NCBI RefSeq assembly: GCF_016802725.1
Contig: NC_052664.1
Span: 29,715,275-29,779,274 of the forward strand
DNA length: 64,000 nucleotides
Reading direction: 5' to 3'
DNA from: Solenopsis invicta
Lineage: Eukaryota > Arthropoda > Insecta > Hymenoptera > Formicidae
In this document: positions 11,700 to 25,009 of the stretch, piece after piece
Position numbering within the stretch: position 1 is the first letter of the stretch
How the letters are laid out: every line of letters begins with the position of its first letter
Made by a program: the position numbers and the translations under genes
The notes under the pieces: model-generated
Database searches by the model: none
The model's input: the letters and a program-made list of their open reading frames with translations, nothing else
What the model was told of the DNA's origin: nothing

Positions 11700-14120
11700 A
11701 CTGGGAAAAATAAAATAAAGAGAGGAAGAAAACAAAAACAAAGAAGGAAATAATAAAAAGAGAGAGAAAAATATTTAAAAATATTAACACATAATAACTA
11801 GGTCTAGTAATGCATCTAATAATGTAAATACATATGCGCGCACTGCGCCGTTAATAACAGAACCAAAGATAATAAACTTAACTTATTTAACCGTTTAGCA
11901 TTTATATCAAATAAATGTGTATAAACTGCATAAAATATGTTGTGACATCTGTACGTTAATTAAAAAATAGATATATACAAACTTCAACGCGTTAGCGGCC
12001 GGTGCATACGTATGTCGAGAAGTATTATCGCAATACGATACGGGTATCGTGACTAATAACGTAACGATACTTCGCATTATACGTGGCATATCTGCTTTGA
12101 TGCAAAAGTGTATTAGAATACAGCGGCGGGCGAGTTAGGAAAAAAAAAGATGATGTCACCCTCTGTCGACCATATGTGACTTTCCAAAAATACGTAATGC
12201 TAATAGTAATTGATGGTCACGTTAGTGCGCCGCTTCCTAATTCGTGTCGTCCATGAAATATATCGAGTGTCCTGTGGAAACGGCGGTACGCCAACAGCTG
12301 TTACGCGATGGGCGACGTTGACTTACAATTCACATCTGGTTTACCGAAGACGACGACGACAACGACAACGACATTGCGAGGTATTAGAGAGGCATTAGAA
12401 GTTAGTCGGCATTCTTTCACGCATTTCGCACATTCTTTCTGCGGCTGCGAGACTGACAAATACGCGGATACTGATAGTTAACAATTTTGAAAGGATACTA
12501 ACTCGACATCGCGAAGGAAAAGCAGTCGGGCGAGATTTAATTATGCATTGGAATGATTATTTCGAAACTAGATAGAATATTTATGGAGATCCACGATCTT
12601 CAGTCATGAAGGACAGACTGAAGAGAAGAGTCGGAATATTGATAGAATCGTCCACGATATATTTAAATGGGTACAATATTTTTTACGAAGTTGTGCATTC
12701 ATATTCCTAGACAATTTCGTCTCATAAATCATACCAGTCTAATTATAAATAATGATATATGTAAATGTATCATGTATATTATAAGAATTATTATCCAGAA
12801 GTATATAAATTGAGATTCATAAGAAGAGAACATAGACTGATACGTGAAACGACACAACAAAAGATATTTAAGAAGGGGAGCCTCGTTCGGTTATATCTGG
12901 ATCTTGCAAGTAGATATTTCATCAAATTGCGCACTGAATCAATTTTCGATCTTAAAACACAGTTCAAAGTTGAACGAGAAAGGCAACATCGTAATATTAA
13001 ATGATAAATGAACAATGATAAAAATGATGCAATCATTATTTAATTTTTAGTATGACGCGCCGCATCATATTGTCCATTTTTGTATCATTTCGCAACCAAT
13101 AAAACGAAATTTACAGCGAATTAAAATGCTGAATGTGTCTCCCACACATGTCGATGGAAACGTAAAAATATATATACTGACCCCTATATAAGTGCTCACG
13201 TACCCATAAACATGCGCACGTGTACGTTGACGTGCTTGTATATTAACGCATTCAAATGCATGTGTATCCGCCTATTCGTGTATGTATGTATTCAGGAGTA
13301 GATATTATACATCCCCATGAGAAGATGCGGGCGAGTGACAACCATATGCATTGCGTTGAATCCATAATATCGCAATATGTGAATGTCGACAAGGCGGACT
13401 CCGATGTAAAAAAAGAGATTGAAAGCCGACCAGCTACGTCAACAGCTTCCATCCTTTTTCTTTTTTAGGGATAGGTATGTAATGCTTGCTCACGTAACAG
13501 AGTGAGGTAGAATCAGATTTTATATCCATTTCATTGGTAATCGGGGGGATTATTAAGTGCTCGCTAATCTCATGTAAATTCGAATGAGATTGCAAATGTC
13601 GCAACAGTTATTTTAATGGCGGCTGAATTGTTGCAATAAATATTTTAAAAGATTTTCATTCGTCATTCTCGAAAAGAGGAATCTATCTTGTGCATAACAA
13701 CCTATTAATAAGCATGAGACGTTTATATTTTGCATTCCGCTCTCGTCACGAGGCATTATACATTCGAATCGTCACTCGTTTTTATAAACACTGCGATATT
13801 ATCTATGATGAAAATAGAACGTATAAGTTTTGAACGGATGCATTATATATTCACGTAGGTCAAAGAGTAAATCGGTGTTAGACCTGATATCCTGCGCGAC
13901 GTAGAGATCTTATAAATATAAATGGTCTAATCATGAGCGATGTAGCCGATTTCGGTTAGCATAAAATGTGATTTTGAAATAATGTATTTTGACCCGACGC
14001 GCAACAATATCGCAATGGTTTACATTGTAATTTAGTTACGTCACTGTCCGAAGCTATCGATAGCTATTTCATTACATTTAATTATACTTTGATTAATGCT
14101 CACACTTGAAACTGAAATTG
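11700..14120. other. Non-coding stretch
   Basis: A purine-rich A/G tract (about 11700-11790) follows the transposon. 12120-12480 is GC-richer and includes a GAC/AAC trinucleotide tract at 12349-12372. 12760-13010 has small open frames on both strands with no recognisable domain. 13140-13300 is rich in alternating ACGTG/TGCA words. No gene is supported. Confidence 0.55.
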
Positions 14121-14126
14121 AAAAAC

Positions 14127-14285
14127 ACGAAAAATAAGAAATGCCGGAATTTTTCGGCCAAACCGAAAAGTCTTGGTACTTAATCTTCGTTTATTAAATA
14201 CATTTTTCAGTTCTATAAACTAATAAATAATTTATTAATCACCAAGATCCGCTTTGATCGAAAAATGGCACTTCTTATTTCTCGT
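14127..14285. repeat. Long imperfect inverted repeat (hairpin), arms about 55 bp
   Basis: The left arm (14127-14184) and the reverse complement of the right arm (14234-14285) share the blocks ACGA, AAATAAGAA, TGCC, TTTTTCG, CAAA, CTTGGT and TTAAT in the same order, with only small gaps. The spacer is about 49 bases. The structure could be a decayed foldback MITE or a hairpin-RNA locus. No clear target duplication is visible, and the arms are diverged at roughly one position in five. Confidence 0.6.
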
Positions 14286-14289
14286 ACTA

Positions 14290-17200
14290 TTCATACATTC
14301 TAATATTCAATTTATTATTGAAATTGAAAACTCGAATGATTATTTACTTAGACGGTACTATTGTAAAATATAAATGCATAATTAACATTTTTTCCATACA
14401 TTTTCATAAATTTACCACTGAACTTCTATCAAATAGATTATGCAAACGTGTTAAAAATTATCTTTTCTGCAAAGATACGAGAAAATAGGCATTCAGATTA
14501 AAAAAAAAATTTCTTTCTTCTCGATATACCAGTTTTTTTTTTAAACAAATCTCTCGAGATTGCTACATGTCATTTGTTTTCTTTAAACTGACAGTTTTCC
14601 TCGAGCACACTTTATATCACACGCTCGCTACATTGTTCGTACGCTTAAAGAACGGCCGAATTAGCTTTGCTAATTCCGATGTAAATGTAACATAACTTCA
14701 TCCGTGGTTTCGCGCCTCGGCGCTACGGCGAGAAAGAGGTGGCCGCGCGCATATGAAGTGGGCGATAAAGGATCACGGAGAAAGACGAGCGGCAAGAAAG
14801 TTACATATGTCGCGTAAAAATCAATTTATCGGCGTCGGATCTCGGGCATTGTTCTCGGCTACGTGGAGCGACGGGGGGGAAGAGATGGGAGGGAAGAGGA
14901 AACGGCGTGGAAATGTAAACGTACCGTAAAAAATTCAAATGCATATGTGGAGACTAAGACACGCGCAGATGCCCACGCGCGCACTCGCCGCACGATTGGC
15001 ACTCCGGGCACTCGCGCGACGGGAACGGCGAAAATAGCGCAACAATCCTGTGGAGAGGGATACGTCTGTTTTCCGCAATTAGCACCAATACCGATGAGCG
15101 ACAATTCTCCGTCTATGTCTACTTGGGCGCTGTCGAATGAACCTCCGCTCGCACGTTTTCGTGTGCACCTAGGCGCACGCCGCACACACGCATGTTAAGT
15201 CGTGTCGAAGCTCGGACGGTTTACAAGTATAATGAGACTTGTGAGCCGCATAACATTACATCGCTGCTTTCTCTCTCTCTTGCACGGGATATAGATTAAC
15301 TGTTTACATGAGCAGAGCGAAATGGAGAAATCGGACAATTGCGAGATGTTGCGTAAGATATGTAGAAGTTAATACGGAGTACGTACAGTGCGCTATGAAA
15401 ATGAATGGAATATACTGCCATTGTACACGAATTATTCATTTTAGTTATTTTTGACAATTTTATTCAAGTTTTAAGATGATCTTTTTAAGTTACGCAGAGG
15501 TGATCTAATTACTGAGGGCAACTATTTATACGTATTAAACGAAGGGATGATTTTAGAGAATAACAAGTATCAATACAATATTATAACAAATATTAAAATA
15601 TAATATTATATTTTAATAAATATCTCGATATACTGTAGCGATTTGGCAATTTTAACATTATTTCTTAGATTACGCAATTTTTGAAATCGCAATTTTGTTC
15701 TTGTACATGTACATAGATGTACACGAAGTAAATGAGTACTGCTCTTTTTTTTTGGAATATATCTTCTCTCGACCAAGCTAACAGAGGTGCAGCCACAAAC
15801 GGATGTAAATTTGAACGTTTCACTACGAGCAGCTATCGGCTGTTTGATTTTCAGATATACGTATAATTCCAGATCTGAATTCGGCACTTCGGTTTACGGT
15901 ACGATGAAATACAGCGTTCGCTGGTTGAGAATTCAAACGTCAGATTTTTCAATGCGAGTGCCCTTGCACGTTCGCGCTGCTCGCATCGATATCTGGGTGG
16001 AATTCATAAAATACGTATCGTGTAGAGGCACGTCAAAGCGAGTCTCGCAAAAAGCATCGATAGACCATATCGTTTCAATCACCGATAACGCCCACGATAA
16101 AAAGATGCCGCGCTTCACTGGACCATTGAGAGCTCATATGGACAACATGAAAGAAAAGTTGAGTTAAGTGGATTGGTCGAACGCGGGCGCGGTGAGAGTG
16201 TTATGGTTTATGCAGAAGATATTCCCCGATGCGCACAGAAGAATTGTCCGCGTAACTTTGTTTCGATGATCTTATATCACAAAATATAAGTAGATAGATT
16301 TATACAATTGTGTACTTCGTTGTTTAGTAAACGGCGCTGAAGCGAACATCAATATTCCTAAAATTTAGATAAACGACCGAGAATATCCATTACTTTCCGC
16401 CCAGTTACTTAAGCAAATGATCGTAAGTACGCCGAGTCTTATCGAGTCTCCCCTTTAATTGAGACTCCGCTCACGTATCGAGCGCGACAAATTTAAGATC
16501 ATATTGCACGTAGAACGTCGGAATACCAGCGAAGTCGCGAGGTCGCGTCCGAGCTTCGATGGGTTTTAATAAAATGCCGTGGCGAATGTCGCTGCACAAT
16601 AACCGTAAAGGCACCTTGCACACGAGCTTGAATGCAAGGGTGGCTCACCCTACGCGTACACGTGCCCGCTACCCCACGCGTGCCATTTCTATTTCACTGA
16701 CGGGTACGATGGCTGTGAAGGCAGAGCGGGGGCAGCTTTAGCAGAAGGGGCGGTTCGAAAAGGGTGCCCCCCGCACGATCCTATGCAGAGGACTGCTCTA
16801 TACATATAACGGGCCTTCGCACGTGGACATTCTCAGCTTACCGAGACAAATCCGCGATCCTGCATGCATAAAGTATTAAGCTGTTGAAAATTTATGAAAA
16901 TGCACGTAATTTTTCCAAGTCTCTGACACCCCTTTTCTCTCTAGCCGCTTTATCTCGCTTTATGAGCGTGTTCCATGAAAAAATATGAATACAAATATGA
17001 AGTTTTAAATTTATTTTCAAATTAGAATTATCGTTTAATTCATTGCGAGAAATCGTGTGTGCCTAATATCATTGATGCAAGAAATGTATAAAAAGATTTG
17101 GTTATTGATGGATATATGTATTACTGAGATTATTGTGAACCATTAATTGCTGTTATATTTTTTAAGAGTATACAAGTATTTTTCAAATATTATTAAATAT

Positions 17201-18780
17201 TCTACATTTATTCAATATTCTAATTTTTAAATAAATTTAAATTTTATATTTGTGTTGCGGAATATTAAAATTATTCATGTTGATTTATTTTAAAAAATAT
17301 TTTGTAAAATATTTACAAATAAATAGTAAATCTTTATGTATATTTGCAATTATTCACGTCATGATACCGACAGATGTTTTTATTAAATATCTCTTTTTAA
17401 AAATAGCGATATAAATTAAATTACTTTTCTGATAAAAATATTCAATATTACTGGTAATGATATACACGTATCAAAAAACGTACTAAGTATAAAAATATCG
17501 CGTATTATATAGTCTCACAACACGAGCGAAAGAGTTAGTATCAGCGTGGAATCGTGTGGCTAAAGCGTTCATGAAAAATGAGTATTGTGCGATAAGTTTA
17601 TTTGGAATACCTTATCGCGGCTGTAAGCGAGACGCCCCCGAACATATTTCATCCATCCGCTCACTCTCGGCCCCTCTATACTTACCCCAATATTGAAACA
17701 GGAGTCGGATCTTAGCGCGGGCCCCGGGGGACAGCGTGGACGCGTTTATATTCGCACTCTCTCGAGCACCCTTGCTACTCTAAAACGGGTTTCGAAAAGG
17801 GTACCGGTATAACTTCGAAGCCTCTTATCAAAATAATGGTTACATCTTCATAAATATTTGACCGTTCGTTTTATTGGAGGCCCGCGACTGTCGGCAGATC
17901 AGTATGGAAATCAGCGAGCAGAGGGGAGGAGGGGATTCAAGAGATTTCGAACAGATTTGCTCCGCGCGAATTAAAATTTAAAAACGCAGAGATTGGGCTT
18001 CAAATCGTGAACACATTTCGTTTACTAAATATTTCATCGTTCCTATCGTTCGTGCAGTCAATGATAGTCTTGATAGTTTTGGATAATCAAACTGTGGATA
18101 TAATATATCGCGCGATCTACTTTAAGATTTCAGTGCTCCGCAGAAAAAAAAAAGAGAAAAGCTCATGCTAAATTTGCAATTTGATATTTCCGAATGATTC
18201 TGCCAGTAAAAAAATTTGGTTTACAATTGTACATGGATATTTATCGTTATTATTATTGATTATTTATTAATAATTATATCTATTTAAAAGATTTACCTCA
18301 AGAATAATTATAATAGAGTGCGCACACCAGCAGACGCAAAGAATATTCAACATAAAATTTACTTAAATTAAAGTTAACAAATGATATATATTATAGTTTA
18401 AAGTCAAGGAAATGTATACTGAGAATACAATTTAAAGAACGATATGTGTCGGCATATATCTACTAAAGAATTCCCGTTGGCATTCTGAGCATTCTGGGTT
18501 GTGATACTTAAATTTCATTAGCTCCCCGACATCCGCTACTATTTATAAATGTAAATTACTTTGATTCGATGGCTCCAGAATTAATCTGATATATGTAGTC
18601 AACTTTATATACGGAAATATTTAAAGTGTCTTTCTATTTATAGATACTTTTTTTCTACTATATTTTCTACTATGTATAAATTAGCCTGCTTATGAATGGT
18701 TATTGATTGAAATAATCGCATTAAAACTAATTATAAATCAATTATTAATTAATTATAAAAAAATATGTATAATCCGTATA
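14290..18780. other. Non-coding stretch
   Basis: 14290-14700 is AT-rich. 14700-15240 is GC-richer, with open frames on both strands (108 and 111 codons) that mirror each other and carry no domain. 15787-16167 has a 126-codon + frame of ordinary composition but no recognisable family and no ATG at its start. 16500-16860 and 17600-17900 are GC-richer. On the minus strand, GGG|GTAAGTAT at about 17688 is a good donor preceded by a short open frame. 16980-17520 and 18000-18780 are AT-rich. None of this supports a gene call. Confidence 0.5.
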
Positions 18781-18804
18781 ATTTTTTTGTTCTCTCGATT
18801 TTAG

Positions 18805-18971
18805 TTTGATGGCGCGTCGCATCTACTAAACTACTAAAGTATCCTTTTACCCGCTCGAAAAGCTAGAGCGGCCAAAGGCGTCAAAAGTCTCCGCAGCGAT
18901 TTTTTGCCGTTACCGACACTGGAGAGTCACTAGAGCCGAAGAGCGTGGGTGCCTGGGTGGAAGAGCACACG
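18805..18971 (+). other. Exon-like segment with good acceptor and donor, probably untranslated if real
   Basis: A strong acceptor (a pyrimidine-rich tract ending CGATTTTAG, AG at 18803-18804) precedes the segment, and CACACG|GTAAGT (GT at 18972-18973) ends it. All three frames hit stops across the full 167 bases, so a complete exon would be untranslated. A shorter alternative starts after CCGCAG at 18896. Bases 18897-18971 are then exactly 25 open codons, in a frame that reads acidic and plausible (for example FFAVTDTGESLEP), but that acceptor has almost no pyrimidine tract. The segment sits at the start of a GC-richer patch (18840-19300). I recognise no family. Confidence 0.22.
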
Positions 18972-18974
18972 GTA

Positions 18975-21900
18975 AGTGCACGCGGGTGTGTAAACATTTC
19001 AAATTAGTATTCAGATGCGCAGCTGTTGACTGCTCGACGGCCGCTCGCTTTCGAGGGCTTCTGAGGCTTCGTTTAATTGTAAGAAGGCAGATGCCCTCCT
19101 CTTTCTCTCCCGCGCCGCCGTCGCGTCCACCTTTCGCCACTTTCTTCCATCTCCCGACGGCTCCTCTGCGAGACATCGTCGCCCTTTCGCATTCGGACGA
19201 CTAGCCACCCTCGTGCACTTTTGACCCTACCGGTTGACCGGTCCTCATGTATGGTTTCTTCTGAGCTGACGTCTACACACCCGGACAGAAATACGTGAGC
19301 GCGTGCGAGGTATTTTTAGGAAAAACGTGTATCTCGTCACAAACGCGTGCAAGAGACGTTTTGTATTCTAGAACTCGAAGTGGCGTGTTTGCAATGTTAC
19401 TTCGTTGCTGTGGTAATTTTAAGCTTACCAACACTGTTTTGAGATCACGGGATCGCAAACTCAACGCAGTTTTATGAAAATTAAAATATTGATTCTAAAT
19501 ATATAGATCGTCTACGTAAACTCATGATACAATCGAAAAAATAGAATAATTTCCAATAAAAAACAAAGTGGAAAATGTAAATCTTTTTTTACACAAGACT
19601 TTACTTTAAAAGCTTCTTTCAAAATTATAATAGTTAATTGTAATATAGAAATATAAGAATAATCAAATATTGTAATAATCAAATAAAAAAAATTATGCGT
19701 TATTATTTATTATGATTAACATTAAAATTTGTGTTTGTGCGTGTTGCGGCGTTGTTAATAATTTTAAATGATAGAAATATATCGTGTTTATACGCAGAAC
19801 GGATAATTTGATCCAATTATTTTTTGGACATATTTATCGAAAATTCGAGCTTGTTAAAGCATTCGAACATGAAAGAAACTACATAATAACAGCAACAACT
19901 CTCGCCATAATTGCCAGCGATTAATAGAGAAGCAATCTCGTCTCTCGACGTGTCGTGTAACAGCGTGGAATTAAAGCTGTCGAGATATAATGACGAGAAC
20001 ATTATATGAATTGCGGATCAATCGGACGGACAGGCCCGCAATTAGAATATTAAAATGAAATGAAAATGGGAACGTTCGATCGGTTTGTCCAATAGTCAGC
20101 AATCTGGCGATTCATAACCCATAGTTATACCGATCAGACCGAACCTTGTCTGCTGCAGCGAATAACAGACAAAGCGGTGAATATTAAAACTATCATGCGT
20201 TTCATATGTATAAAAAAAAGTGTTTCTCAACTAAATCAAAATTATCTTAATCTTTGCACATTTAGTGTGTAATTATATTAAATATATATCACAATTATCA
20301 ATTCAATTATTATAAACTTTAGTTATTACAATTTGGAAATTAAAAATTAAAAGATATGAATCTTAATAACAAAAAAATGTTGGAAAAATTGTTAAGTCGC
20401 GATACGGATTTCTAGTTTTAATAAAATAATTAATTCATTATCTATTTTAAACTAGTGTTGTAAATAATATATAACCGAATCTTCACGTAGAAATTGAAAT
20501 TCAGAACCCGAATTTAATAGGTGATGATACGCAACAGATTCGTATCTTCATTCATAGTGAACGCAGTAGTGTGTGGTCTGCGTGAAATGGAAGGAACGGA
20601 TAATGCGATCATTAATCTGTCAAGCATGTCATGTTATGACATTCTATAAACGATGTAAAATCTGATTAATCGCGGCCATACGGTGGCGTACCTTGAGTAA
20701 ACGATCGTTATTAACTTAATAAATTTGCTTGGAGCAATAAACCCAGGCGAGTTGGACTTCATTTCGTCCTTGATTAGTTAAATATAGAATTAAGCATATA
20801 CATATATCCGGTTATCCATCATGAAGTAGCTTACGCAAAACGGTAAATTATAATGCTCGAAAAATAACATATGAAGGAAGCCAGATAAGTCGGAACTCAA
20901 TTTATAATTAGCTCTAAATCTGCATTGGAGATAATCTTTATGTGTTGCGCGTTTGAAAAAGAAAACAAACGAAAGCGCGCGGGTTTGTGCAATACCAATT
21001 ATATCATTGTTACGATCAGAATGAATAAGAAGCAATACGCTTCTCGTATTAAAAAAAAAAAAAAAACAACAACTCATTTACTTGACGTAATTAGATGGAA
21101 AGCATCAAATTGATTAAAAAATTGTTCTCTAACGTATCACGTAATATTTTTGTGTAATATACGTTTCTAGTATTGTATATGTATTTATCGTTGTTAAAGT
21201 CTCGAGAAATGCCTAAATAATAAATATCTATACACATTAGTTATTTCGATATATTTTATCAAAATAAGTAATATACATGGCTATTTATTATTAATAACGT
21301 TTAGATAAAAGCCCAACTATCGAATAAAGGAGTTGGAGATGCTCGTCTCGCATTTTCGTTGCCGTTCTCTATCCTTTACGTCCACTGGAACGATAAGATC
21401 GCCGGAAGATCATAGATCAAACACCTAAACGCACACCTTGTGTGGCTTGACGCCGTCTTACTGCTTATTATACATTCGTGATACGATAAGAGCTTACGGT
21501 AGTTACACCGCAAGGGTAGATACGCACTGTTATAAATGTCAGTATTATACGGAGCATCTCTCGAAAAATCTTGCAGGAGAATTGTTGATACTCATTGCAC
21601 ATGTACGGCATGTGTCAATCCTCGTTCTGCAGTTTAATAGCGAACGTAACCAACTTATCTTATGATGGCCACAGATAATTGAACGAGCGTGCAACGAAGC
21701 GTAAACTTTATTAAGCGCATTATCGGACAGTAAGTGTTATTAATGGTGAATAGAGATACTTTAATGGTAGCGATTACAGATAGAAGCCAGTAAATAATTT
21801 ATTGGTTTAAGCAATTAGGATATTTGCTAATTGCAAGTTAATAGGTGAGTTACATTCGTTAGGATAGGCCGTGGGAAAGCCTGAAGCAGCTTTAGTTGTA

Positions 21901-24900
21901 CACAATACATGGCGTAAAAAGTGTAAAAGACAGTACATTTTGCAAATTAAGCTTCAAGAATGCAAGCAAGTGAAAAGATATTATTTTTTAATTAATTTTG
22001 CGTGTGAAATATTAGTTTAATTATAATAAAATAAACGTAAATTAATTCACGCCTTCTTTTCGTAAACGTTGTGCATTTTTCTAGATATTTATCTTCTTTT
22101 TTAATTGTTTGCCAATTAACATCGAGCCGCGCCAATTTAGCCGACGGCGATGGAACATATTGCGTCAGAGGGGAGAGGAGTCGGTTTAAGCCTGATCGTG
22201 GCTAGAACGGAAAAGAAGCCACGGGTGGCGCGGCCCGATAGCATCGAAAGCGATCCTCTCTCATCCACCTCTTGAGTTAGGTAGTTCTCACTGTACCTAA
22301 CGCATGCAGATCCCCGCGGCCAGAACAACTCTATGGCGCCAAACCGAGGCATTGTTGTTCCAGGTGCCATTACGACAACCTGCTTACACACACACGTATA
22401 CACTCTGCCCGTTGCAAAAGGTGAAAGCCACGCGGAAGCGAACAACTCGCCTGCGAATGGTAATGCGAATGGATGAGTGTTTCAGGCGTTGCTTTATCAT
22501 AAGCCGGTCCGGTAGCGGTAATCGCGCTGTACAAATCGAATCGAACGAGATAAGCATCGTAAGTTTGCCGATTTTGAGGAAAGCGGAAAGATTAGACGCG
22601 ATGAACGACGCGCACGTGCGATGACGCACTCGTTTAGAGATTAGCTTCAATGAAAAATTAAACATTTCCAGACTTCTACGTGCTCGACAAGCGTTAAATG
22701 ACGCATTACGAAATCTGAAATGCCTAACTAAATTCACCGTCGAGTGAAGAGTTTACGTATACGTTTCTAAAAGATTTATTTCGAATTACGAAAGATTCAT
22801 AATTCATAAAGCTGATGCGGATCTACGGCGAAAATGACGCATATCGGTTTGAACACGGTCGGACACACGATATTCTTCTTCCCGTTCTCATAAAACTGAT
22901 ATTCTGATGGGAACGCCGAGGTAGGACGTGACAGGAAAGGGGTCCACACCGCAGCTATCATAATACCGAGACACTCGGAACATAGATCTTGTGTTTATAG
23001 TGCGTCATCTACGGCATCCTCAAGTTGATTGGTCAGCTCTGGTTACCAGACAGTCAGGCCGAGATACGGCAGTACTACTGCGTTTTACGTGAATGCATAA
23101 AACACATCAAAATATTATTGTTGGGGCCCGCAGATAAATTTGGCGAGACAAAGTGCGTCTCGAGCTTCTCGATTTTCACTCCGTTTCGCTAATTACGAAG
23201 AAAAGAATTTATATGTCATAAAATTTATACTATAACCCGTGAAGCCTATTAGCTTCCTCTGCGGTCTTGTACGAACACAAAATTTCCACTTAAAAAAAAT
23301 ATATATATTAATTTAAGATGTGGTTCGGCATCCTAAGCTGCTCGATCGTCGCGGAGGTGGAGTGTTCGAGGTGGAACAAGCGCCGCCTTATGTCCAGTCT
23401 TATTCTGTTCCTGATGCGATCGGCGCAGCGGCGGCGCGGCTATACGTAGAGCACGTACGCTATTAACGCCGCGGTTGCGTTGCGGTTAAGGACGCGTGTA
23501 TGCGCGCAGGAAGTTACTTATCTCGACTTTACTCGATGCTAGGCACCTCAGTGATATATTATTTAGAAGCGTTATGCTAATACGCGTAAGCGCGAGCATT
23601 ACTTCTAGTTCATGCCCGAAAGAAGAGATAGAAGCTCGCGCGAGATAAAGAACGTCGAAAGACCGTGCGTGATTTACAATGCTTATTTAATTATCTTCAT
23701 TTGCAGTGCGCATTTTAATAAAGATATCTGATCAGTGGTTTTTCACACCGGGAAGGTGGGATGGCGTCGCGTTAATTTTATTAATCGATTTTTGCTTTGC
23801 CCTTATTTGCACGAATAAGTCGAGCACCACGTTGTACTTTCCCGTAAAATTTCAGCACAACCAAATTTCATTGCATTGAAATATACAGATAAGAAGATGA
23901 GGGTCTCGATAACTTTCGGTTATATCCGAGAGAATTTATTGCCTCATTTATCGGGTCGGTCATTCGTCGCACGTTTTACTTGACGGTTACGCTCGAGAGG
24001 CGTCTGGCGATCGCGCTTCTCTGAGAGAACCGAGTCCTTAATAAGCGAACTTCCTGGAACGCGATGAAAAATATGTTTTTGCAGGCACGCACGATACGTG
24101 TCGCGATTTTATTATAGCCGCCGCTCGCTGACGCGCTGTTAGCGTTATAGCCTCCGACTGTTGAAGCATAGAAACAATGCATTCATACATCTCCGTGTGA
24201 GTTTTATGACTATCATAATCATCACGTATTAATTTCATAAAGATTACTTAAAAAGGAAAAAGAAAGAAAAAAGATATTCTAAATTTTGTTTAACCGAGTC
24301 TTTAAGAAAGCTAAAGACGGAGAACGATTTTCTTGCTCTTGCTCACGCTGTTAAGTAGCGTTGTAAATGTGTTGCACATAAATAAAATATTTCACTACGG
24401 CTGAAATTACCCTTTGCCTCTTTTTATTGTACTTTATGTACTCTGAGATATCGATCACGCTGTGATATGAATAATGATTATGGTTAATGCCGTGGACACA
24501 ACGCTATAAGATCTTGTAATTGTGAAAATAATGTTCTTCCCCGATGCGCTCACATGAACGTATTATATGGCGCAGCGAGGCCGAAGCAAACATTCTGTAA
24601 AAGCGGTCAAATCGCTCGCTTCCGCTTAGTCTTTGGACAGGCGACAGGTCAGCGGATAAGGTGGGGCCGACGTTTATGAACCTGCTGCACCTTTACGTAT
24701 CTAGTCGCTGTACGTGTACCTGACATGCAACTCAATTTTCAAATCGATTTACATACGTTAGTGATTAATCCTCCGACTGCAGCACGTAAAACTGTTTCCT
24801 CTCGAAATGTTTCCTCTCGACGAGTCAAACGTAAATACGTTACAATGGAGACGCACTGTGCAAGTTTAATATTTCCTTGCGATAACTAATATAGAATTAT

Positions 24901-24930
24901 CTATCATGGAGTATCGTTAAGTTGTCGCAG
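18975..24930. other. Non-coding stretch
   Basis: 18975-19300 is GC-richer and C/T-biased, resembling sequence downstream of a first exon. 19450-21330 is mostly AT-rich with a poly-A run near 21051-21066. 22130-22640, 22850-23100, 23330-23680 and 23950-24200 are GC-richer, CpG-containing patches with only short overlapping frames on both strands. I see no gene, tRNA or transposon in them. Confidence 0.55.
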
Positions 24931-24939
24931 ATAATAGTA

Positions 24940-25000
24940 CAGGGGATGGACAAAATAATGTGGACACCTAGAAAGTATAAAAAAATGTCTAAAAATTGAT
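24940..25000 (+). mobile_element. Tc1/mariner-type terminal sequence, truncated element
   Basis: After a TA (24938-24939) the sequence reads CAGGGGATGGACAAAATAAT and continues with GTGGACACC. This is the style of terminus I associate with insect Tc1-like elements. The matching inverted end was not found anywhere downstream, so the copy appears truncated or internally deleted. The following 500 bases or so are AT-rich and may belong to the element, but no transposase fragment could be read in any frame. The assignment rests on resemblance of about 30 bases. Confidence 0.4.
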
Positions 25001-25009
25001 TTCTAGAAA

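Noticed and set aside
15787..16167. 126-codon + frame
   Set aside because: Not started by ATG, no recognised domain, and flanking acceptor and donor signals are weak.
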